Of a DNA stretch of 64,000 nucleotides, positions 38,301 to 47,300 are shown one piece after another. How positions within the stretch are numbered: position 1 is the first letter of the stretch; every line of letters starts with the position of its first letter. The notes under the pieces are model-generated. The model saw nothing but the letters and a program-made list of their open reading frames with translations, searched no databases and was not told the origin of the DNA. Both the position numbers and the translations under genes were made by a program. The stretch comes from Campylorhamphus procurvoides (taxonomy: Eukaryota; Chordata; Aves; Passeriformes; Dendrocolaptidae): the NCBI GenBank assembly GCA_013396655.1, contig WBMV01004464.1, positions 539,010-603,009 on the forward strand. The letters are read 5' to 3'.

Positions 38301-41300
38301 TATATATCCTGTGTGTTTTCGTAAGGCAGGGAAGAATAGAGCTGGTGATATTTAAACCTGTGTCTCCTGAAAGAATTTTGAAGCAAGTAGTCCAACAGTT
38401 TTTATCTCCTACTTGAGAACAAATTGTGCCGAGCTATTCCAGTGTTGTTCCATACATAGTTAATAGGCATTATTCAGAAGAAAAGCAACAGATGTCTTGG
38501 ATCCTGGTGTGGGTTTTTTTAGCATACGTTAGGACATGGTCTCTCCTAACTTTCTTTTAGCATGAAGAAATGTTGTGGCAAGAATGTTTTAGAGAAATTA
38601 CAAGTGTGGAAGGTGGGAGGAGGAGGCAGGTGTGTGCTTTTTTGTCTAGTCTAGTTTTCTACCTGGCAACATAATGGAGATCAGGCTAAAATCTGCATAT
38701 AATCACAGAAAAGTAAAACAGTCCTGGGTGGGCTTGTAATTTTTTTTGAGGATACACTATCTGTGTTTGGGATGTTTTGAGTGAACTGAAGAAGTGACTT
38801 GGAATGAGGAAAGTGGAATATAATGGATACATAGGAAACGTGAACAGCAGTGGTCAGTGCTTCAGGACAGAAAATGCACCATTCTGAAACAGATACACAT
38901 TCTATAAACACAGGAAACCTGGAGAAGGAAGAGAAATACTTGCCCACTATGCTGCTGAACAGAGAACAAGGTCAAGCTGGTTGTGGCAAGCAGGCACTAA
39001 GCTTAGCTTGCTAGTAGTACCTTGATTTATTTCCTGGAGTAGCTGTGGGGTTTCCACTTAGGAGAATGGTAGCAGTTGGCATGTTAACTTGGGCAAATAT
39101 ATGTCAGGAGTAAGAGATGTGGCTGGTGCTGCACAGGAGAAAGCAAAGTGGTTTTGGGTGTTTAGATTCTGCTCTGGACTTGCTTTTACCAATCTGTAAA
39201 AAAAAGGCTTTGTTTCAGAGTTCTAGCACAAAAAAAGGTGTGAGCCACATCAGTGTAGTTTTTAAATGACTGTGTTTAACATGCAAACAGTGAGTCTTGT
39301 TTGAGCTGGCACTGAGGGTGCTGTCTCTGCCCACAGGACAGGTGGCCTGGAAGCGCGCGGTTCGCGGCGTCCGGGAGATGTGCGATGTCTGCGACACCAC
39401 CATCTTCAACCTCCACTGGGTCTGCTCCAAGTGTGGCTTCGGCGTCTGCGTGGATTGCTACAGGATGAGGAAAAAAAGCTCACACGAAGGTGGGAGTGCT
39501 TATTGCTGCTGTGAGCAAAGGGGGAAGAGGGAAGGAAAATCTGGATTTTGAACTTAGAAGGTAGTTAACAGTTTTAAACAAGACAAAAAGTCTTCCCAAC
39601 AAAAAGAATATGTTTAGACCTGTGGTTTGATATCAATAATAGCGAAATATGTGGCTTTTCAGAGCAGAATGCACTAACAAAGCAATGTAATGGTTTGCTT
39701 TACAGATGATGACTCAGATACTTTCTCCTGGTTTAAATGTGTGAAGGGGCAGGCACATGAACCAGAGAATCTGATGCCTACACAGATAATCCCTGGAAAA
39801 GGTATTTGGAATAACTGATGGGGATAAAGACATGCTGTGGGGTTTTCTTTCTTTTGTATGTTGTTGATACTGTACTTAGTGAGGTTTTTATTTTAATAAT
39901 AAAGTTAGTAAAAGCTTAGTATTTATTATCTGAAGACTGGAACAGCCTATGTGTTTAGTACTATTTTGTTATCTTTGACTTTTACCAAGAGGTAGCAATA
40001 CTTCTTGTTTAATAATGAACTGTATTCACGTACTACTGTTTACCTGCACAGCACACACAGTTTTTGAAGTCAGTGCATGCTGGATGTTCTGGTTACATGT
40101 GGCTCACTACTGACTCTCTTCCTTCAGCTCTCTATGATGTTGGTGATATTGTTCACTCCGTGAGAACAAAATGGGGAATAAAAGCAAATTGTCCTTGTGC
40201 AAATAAGCAGTTCAAAGCACTATCAAAACCAACTCTAAAGGAGGATTCAAAACAGGTATTGTTACTGCCTCCCACTATGTCTATGTGGTATATGTTGGTG
40301 TCAGTCTGCTGCAAATGCTTGAAGCCACTGCTGTTTGTAGTGTGCCAGCCCTGACCTCTGTGATAACCTGACCACACAGGGACAGTTTATCCTCACTGTT
40401 CATCTTTCTGGCTCAGTTCTTCCTTAAGTTTGGGGGAAATCTCACTGTGTCCCTTTGACACACTGGTGGCTCAGTAGGGACCTCAGTAGTGAGGATTTTT
40501 GGAGCAAAAATAGGATTAGATGGAGAGAACCCATAAGAAAAAGAGTCTGAAGAACAGACCAGTAGGAGTAGTAGTGAAGTGTAAACTGTTCCTTGGGTCC
40601 AAGAGAGAAAACACATGCAGCATCTAAAAGAACAGGTAAGGTAGAAGAGCACTGGAATTCATAAAAGAGCTAAACATGAATAAAACTTTTGAGGGCTAGA
40701 GCAGTGTGGAGAAGCACTGATTTCTCTGGGAATCCTGGTGGAAAGTGTGCTGTTCCTTATATCCAAAGAAATTCCAAACAACAAAACCCTGCCATAAGTT
40801 CATTTGTAAATGGATGTAGTGTTCTTTGCTTTTGAAAATGGGGCACAAATTAATTACAGAATCTTGCAAGAAACCTGAATGAAGAAGCTGAATTAAGTAA
40901 TTTGTATAACTATGTCCTTATTTGTAAGCTTATTTTGAAAAGCAGTGTTATCTTAAGTCTGAGAAGCAGCTGAACTTGATTTTAGTGTTGGTAGTGAACT
41001 GAAGAGATGAAAAATACTGTGAAGTGTTAGAAGTGAGGAAGATGGCTACATGATTCAAAAGTTAAGCTATGACTGACCTGTCTCCAGTCTTCTAAATTTA
41101 GATTTCCTGTGACCCTGGGCAAACAGCTGCATTGAAACTTATCTGCATCTCTCTGTGGAATTAGGTACTGCACTGGTTGTGTGAGGATAAGCTCATTAAA
41201 GTTTGAAGCATTTCCCATTGTGTCATGCTTGGAATTCTTACCAAACATCTATAGTCAGTAGCAGATGAAAGAAAGAACACAGCAATAAGCAGACAAAGGA

Positions 41301-44300
41301 GCAGAATAATTTCTTGACTGGAGAGTGAGCAGAGAGAAGAAATGTCCCCAGTCACACAAGAATCCCAGGGCAAAGCAGTAGTTCTGGTTAGTCTGTTACC
41401 CAGAATCTCCAAACAAGCACAGAAATGAGCTGCAAGGAGATGTACAATCCTGTGCTTGCACTTTGCTGGCCAGGCTGGTGCTGCACTCGTGCAGGTGGAG
41501 CTCAGACCTGGCAGGTGAGTGGACTTCTGCTGCCACCTTAAGATGAAAGTTTAGGAGTGCTGCATATCTGTTTTAGTTCATGAGCTCAAGCTTAGCCCCA
41601 GCCTGAGCTTCAGATACCCCTAGAATTGTGAGAGTGCTGCTGTTAAAACTGTTTGGTTCCCAAAGTGGTCCCAGAAAATGCACCTGGAAAACTTGGCATT
41701 CTGTGCTTGTCTTGGCTGCTCCTACAGCCAGGAGATCCCAGATCCTGCTGAACTGTCATCCCTGGCTGATACTGAGCTGCAGTGCTGACCTCTTGTGGAG
41801 ATGAGATTTTTCTGAAGGGCCAAAACATTTTATTTTTTTTTTAAGAGTTAATTTGGACATGTTATTGCTACTTCCCCTTTCTGAGTAGAGTGTGTTTGTG
41901 TCTGATCAAGTTCTCACTTTGGTTTTTTTCAGCACTTGGCATCAGGAGAGAGGCCCAGCCTTCAACATAACAGTTTTGTCCTGAGCCCACAAGTCACTAC
42001 ACACGATCCTCCTCTAAAGTCAGCACTTGGAAGCAAGCAAACTGCTTCAGTAAATTCTTCTCCATTAAATTGGTTTTCAAGTCTAACAAGTGGAAACGTG
42101 AATAAAGAAAACAAAGGTATGTGCAGAACCAGTGGAGACTAAACCCTTTGTGGCTGTTTGTCAGGAGAACAGAGGTCAGACCCATCAGCATCCTGTGCTG
42201 AAAATGTCATCTGCCTGCTGGGTGGGTGTTCAGTGCCTGTGCTGCAGAACTGGCCATGGCAGTGGCTGTGAGTAAAGCCTGCCAGGGTTTGCATATTCTG
42301 TGTTGAAAACTGGATTGGTATCCCATTGATGCAGGGAAGCTCAGTTTGAAAATGTATTTATTTTATTTTTAAAACTTTGGAGTATTGAAGAAAGTGAAGG
42401 GAAAGGAGTATTTAATTGAGTAGAGATTTATATGTACATACATACATGTATGCATATTAGGAGTATCTTGTCTTGGAAAAAAAAGTAAAAATCCAAAGTA
42501 TATACTTCTTATAGTTCATAGGATGAATCCTTGCTCCATTCTCAGTTGTGTTCTTTCCTTCATTTCAGAGAAACTCCTCATACCAATTTCCAAGAATGAA
42601 AATAAACCTCTTCAGACACTCCCTAGCTTAGCCAAGCCAACTACAGCCCTGCAGACATTCAACAGTGCAATATTATCCCCTGTGAGCAACAACAACACGG
42701 GCTTCTTGCGGAATCTGTTGAACTCTTCTGGAGGGAAGGTACAGGAAAAATTCTGTTTTACAGGCTTGAGTTGATTCCAGGCTTAGACAGCTGTGCTAAA
42801 CCTGTGAGCAACTGCCACAGGCACCTGTCACAGTAGGTGACACTCTGTGTTTATTTGGGAAAAAGGACTAGTTCAGTTTCTGTGTCTCAGTGCTCCAGTT
42901 AGTGCTTTCCAGAGTAGTAGCTTGGTGGTACCACTGGCAAATCTTGCTTGATGAGGGATTGGGAACTAAGTGATGAAACAGATTAATTTCCTTAGGCTAG
43001 AGTCTGGCAGGTGCATTGATGGGGATGTCTATTAGACCCAGAAGAGAAACACGGAGGGAGGAACGCTGTGTGATGGGTGACTGTTTTTCCCATACCTCAT
43101 TTGCAGATGGGTTCACTTCAGGTGTGCCTGGGCTTTGTCTGCCCTTACAGGTGGGACTTCAAAATGGTGGGGTAAAATACTGGCCTTGAGAGTTCCTTGG
43201 TGGAACTGCCTTTCTGCTCTTTGGTGTAAACCAAGTCCTGTTCTGTGCTGCATGTCCTGGGTTTCTGCAGAGTTGCTAAAATGTAAATCAGAGCAGAACT
43301 CATTATGCCAGAACTGTGTAGACAGTGTGTCAGAAATGGCACTGGCATTTAATGATGCTTTTCTAGACAGCAAAGTTCTGTGGGTTTTTGCTTCTCTGCA
43401 TCATTGTGAGCTCCAGTGAAAAATTCTGGAGGTGGCAAATACCTTCTCTAATGCCTGCAGGACAAAGCAAAAGAAAAGCACACCAACCTTTTTTTTGTTG
43501 TTCTTTCTCTTTTCTTTTTTTCTTATCAGACAGACAATGGACTCAAGAGTACACCCAAAATCCTTGATGACATTTTTGCTTCCCTGGTGCAAAATAGAGC
43601 CATTACAGACTTGCCTAAGAAGCCTCAAGGACTGACTATAAAGCCCACGATAATGGGCTTTGACACACCTCACTACTGGTTATGTGATAACCGCTTGCTG
43701 TGTCTTCAAGATCCCAACAATGAAAGCAATTGGAATGTCTTCAGGGAGTGCTGGAAGCAGGGACAGGTATTTTAAGCTTTGGTATTTCCACTTATAATTA
43801 CTGTGCTTAGCTCTGTAATTGAAGCACAGGTACAAACTTACTGCAGTGCTAGGCAACACCAAGCCTTCATCAAATGTACATGAGCACTGTTAATCCTTGG
43901 CTAAAAGGATGTGCATTTTACTACTTAAATCAGTTTCTAAACACACTGCTGAAATTATGGCTCTGCATAAAAAGCTGCCTCATTGTTTCAAATAAAGAAT
44001 AGCAGAGTTCTGGTAAGGCAGGCAGAGCACTTAGTTTGGAAAATATATTTGCAAAGTGCCAGCATTCAAATGTTTGGTGTGTTCTGTGCATTACCCTGTT
44101 GTAGTTAGAATTTTGGGTGTTTAATCATTCTTGTGAATGTGTTCTTGTTTTTTCTAGCCTGTAATGGTGTCAGGAGTACACCACAAATTAAACGCGGACC
44201 TCTGGAGACCAGAGTCCTTTAGGAAGGAATTTGGCCAGCAGGAAGTAGACCTGGTTAACTGCAGGACCAATGAAATCATCACTGGAGCTACTGTGGGGGA

Positions 44301-47300
44301 CTTCTGGGATGGATTTGAAGATATTTCAAGTAAGTACCATGAATCTTTGTTCTAAGAGGCAAATAATCAGCAGCAGTAATTTTGCCCAAGCACAGGTTTG
44401 TGATCCTTAAGCAGCATAAAAGATGTTCAAGGGTTTTCTTCACCTTGGACAGTGTCTGCAATGCATTTTTACTCCCACCTGTCATTCCTGGAGGACTCTC
44501 TTTCAGGAGTATGTTTGGCTGCCTTTAGTCTTTTGGGAAAGCATCCTGAGAAGTTTGGGATCTTCCTAGCAAGAAGATTCACCTGTCATATTTTCTTTAG
44601 TTGAGTGAAACAGAGGACTGTAGGGTTGGTGCTCACAGGGTCACACTGGCTTCTGCTGGTTTAACTTACGCAGGTGCCTCAAAAGGAGCTGAAGTTATTT
44701 TCTATAAAAATGGGTTTAGTGTAGGTGAGCATGAGGTTTTCCTGGAGAATTGATACTTGCCATGGCATCTGAAGTTCTACTTCATCTGTAGAGGGAATTT
44801 GGTACTTGGGGCAAGAAGAGTGGGAGCTGGACCTTTCTTTCCTGTTACCTGATCTTTGAAGAGATTTGGCTTCATTAGCTACTCTGGCCTCAGACATAAA
44901 GAATTTCATGAGCTAAATTGCAGGAAGTGCTCTGAGGGCAGCAGTAAAGGCTGTTTGTCTGGTCTGACATCTGTGGTAACACAGCTGTCACCACATGGAT
45001 ACCCAACTCTGGAGTCACATGAACTTGTATGTCTTTGGTTCTACATGAATGGTTGTGGAAAGAACATGATTTTAAACTGAAATAAGGCTTTCTTTGTCTT
45101 GATTCTTGGGATTTTGAGTTGCACAACTATTAAAATATTCTAATATTTCAAATTAGGTCGCCTGAGAACAGAAGAGGGAGAGCCAATGGTGTTGAAACTC
45201 AAAGACTGGCCTCCAGGAGAAGACTTCAGAGATATGATGCCTTCTCGGTATGAATTTCCAAAGGAACTGTTCATTGTGTGGCACACCCCCAAAATAAAGG
45301 GGTGCAGGAATACTGTCACATCTGGACACCTTCAGCTTTGAGCAGCAGTTGGTCACGTGTGAACCATTCTGTTTCTCAGAGATGGAAATCCTTAATGAGT
45401 TTCATAATAAAAATTTTTGTAGTTTGCTGTGTTTACTGCCAAGTAAAGTGAGCACCTAAAATTGCCAAGGAGAGGTTAAGTTTTAGAAGCTTCCTAAAAG
45501 CCTGGGTCATTTTGAAGTCCAGAGTTCAGCTGAGGCTTATTTTTTTGCCAGACATGTTTAAGTCTTCTGACTTAGGCTGTTTGATGTTAGTTGAGATGAT
45601 TACATAAGGAAATAGCATTATTCCAGAGAAGTTAAATTTGTTTTATCTGCCATATTCCTGTGCCTTGCTTGTTTTGTTCCTTTTCATGGTGTCCAGTAAA
45701 CCCCCTGGGGGAAGGAGTATCTTTTGTTGACTGAAAGGAGCTTTTGTTGCAGTCTTATTTGAGTCTGCTTTTTTTATTCATCAGTTCCTAATGTTAAATT
45801 TTGCTGTATTACTTTAGGTTTGATGATTTGATGAAAAATATTCCATTGCCAGAATACACCAGGAGAGGTGGCAAGCTCAACCTTGCCTCTCGACTTCCCA
45901 ACTACTTTGTGCGACCAGATTTGGGCCCCAAGATGTACAATGCTTATGGTAAGGAATCTTTCACCCTAGAGGTCATGTTGACCACACATTCAAATTGAAA
46001 TTTACTGTATATTTATTGACATTTACTGGAAAATACTTCTTGCTATTGTAGACAATTTGATTAATCCCATGGATCTGAAAGCCTGACTTTAGCTCACTTA
46101 CAGCTATTAGTGATGTCTAGAGCATGATATGATTTATTTTAATAAGTCTTTTTGTCTAGGTGGTTTCAAGCCAAAGTTATTCATACTCTTCCAATGAACT
46201 TGCTCCACAGCCTCTCTGTCCTGTGGCTGGCCCACATGTATTTGTTGTTTTGCTACTTCTGGCTCCATCAATTTTGTTACTCTCCTTCTTGGGCTGCATA
46301 GTTTACTTTTTAATCTTCAGCAATTCTTTCCATGACTGGTTCATCTGTTATCACTCAAAAGACATTTAAATCTAATCATCATGGCCAGTAAAGAGATTGT
46401 GGCTGGGAAATACTGTAGCAGCTGCCTTTTAGAGGGAAAAAGGCTGGTTTTGAGAATGCTTTATTCTAAACTGCTATAGAAACCCTTTCCTAGCAGGACT
46501 AAAATATGACTTTTATATATTATACAGGCTGGATATAGATCAATGGTTGTCAGCCTGTCAACAGATCACTTGGGAGGACACAGGATGGGGCAAGGTCCTG
46601 GATAGAAAGCATATTGCTGCTCTGGAAGCATTAGAAGTAAAAGCTCTCTGGTGGTGTTTCCACAGAGTTCTGCTGAGAGCAGTGTGATGTTTCTCTTTGT
46701 CTTACTAATGGATCTGCTTCTCTTTCTTTGTATTTCCCCCTCCCAGGCCTAATAACACCAGAGGACAGAAAATACGGCACAACAAACCTCCATTTGGATG
46801 TGTCTGATGCCGCCAATGTCATGGTTTATGTGGGGATCCCCAAAGGCCAGGCTGACCAAGAAGAAGGTAAAGTCTTTGCTGTTTTCTGGAGGGTGTTTCT
46901 GTGGTTGGAGGGAAGGTCCTTTAGTGTAACTGCTTGTGTTGACTCTCAACAGAAGTGCTTAAAACCATTCAAGATGGTGACTCTGATGAACTGACAATTA
47001 AGCGTTTTACCGAAAGCCGAGAAAAGCCTGGAGCTCTGTGGCACATTTATGCTGCTAAAGATACAGAGAAGATCCGGGAATTCCTTAAAAAGGTAAGCTC
47101 TTACATCTTGGAAACTGATCTTTTTATGTAGCATTTCTACAAGTATGTGTATCCTTGGGCTTTTCTCCTCCTTCCCATCCCAGCAGTTTTGGAAACAAAT
47201 TATGCTTGAGTTGTATCCAAGACAAAACCTTTTCTGTGCCATGAGACTTGTAGGATCTGAGGAGTTGAACTTAAAGTTACCTTGCATGTGGATATCCTCC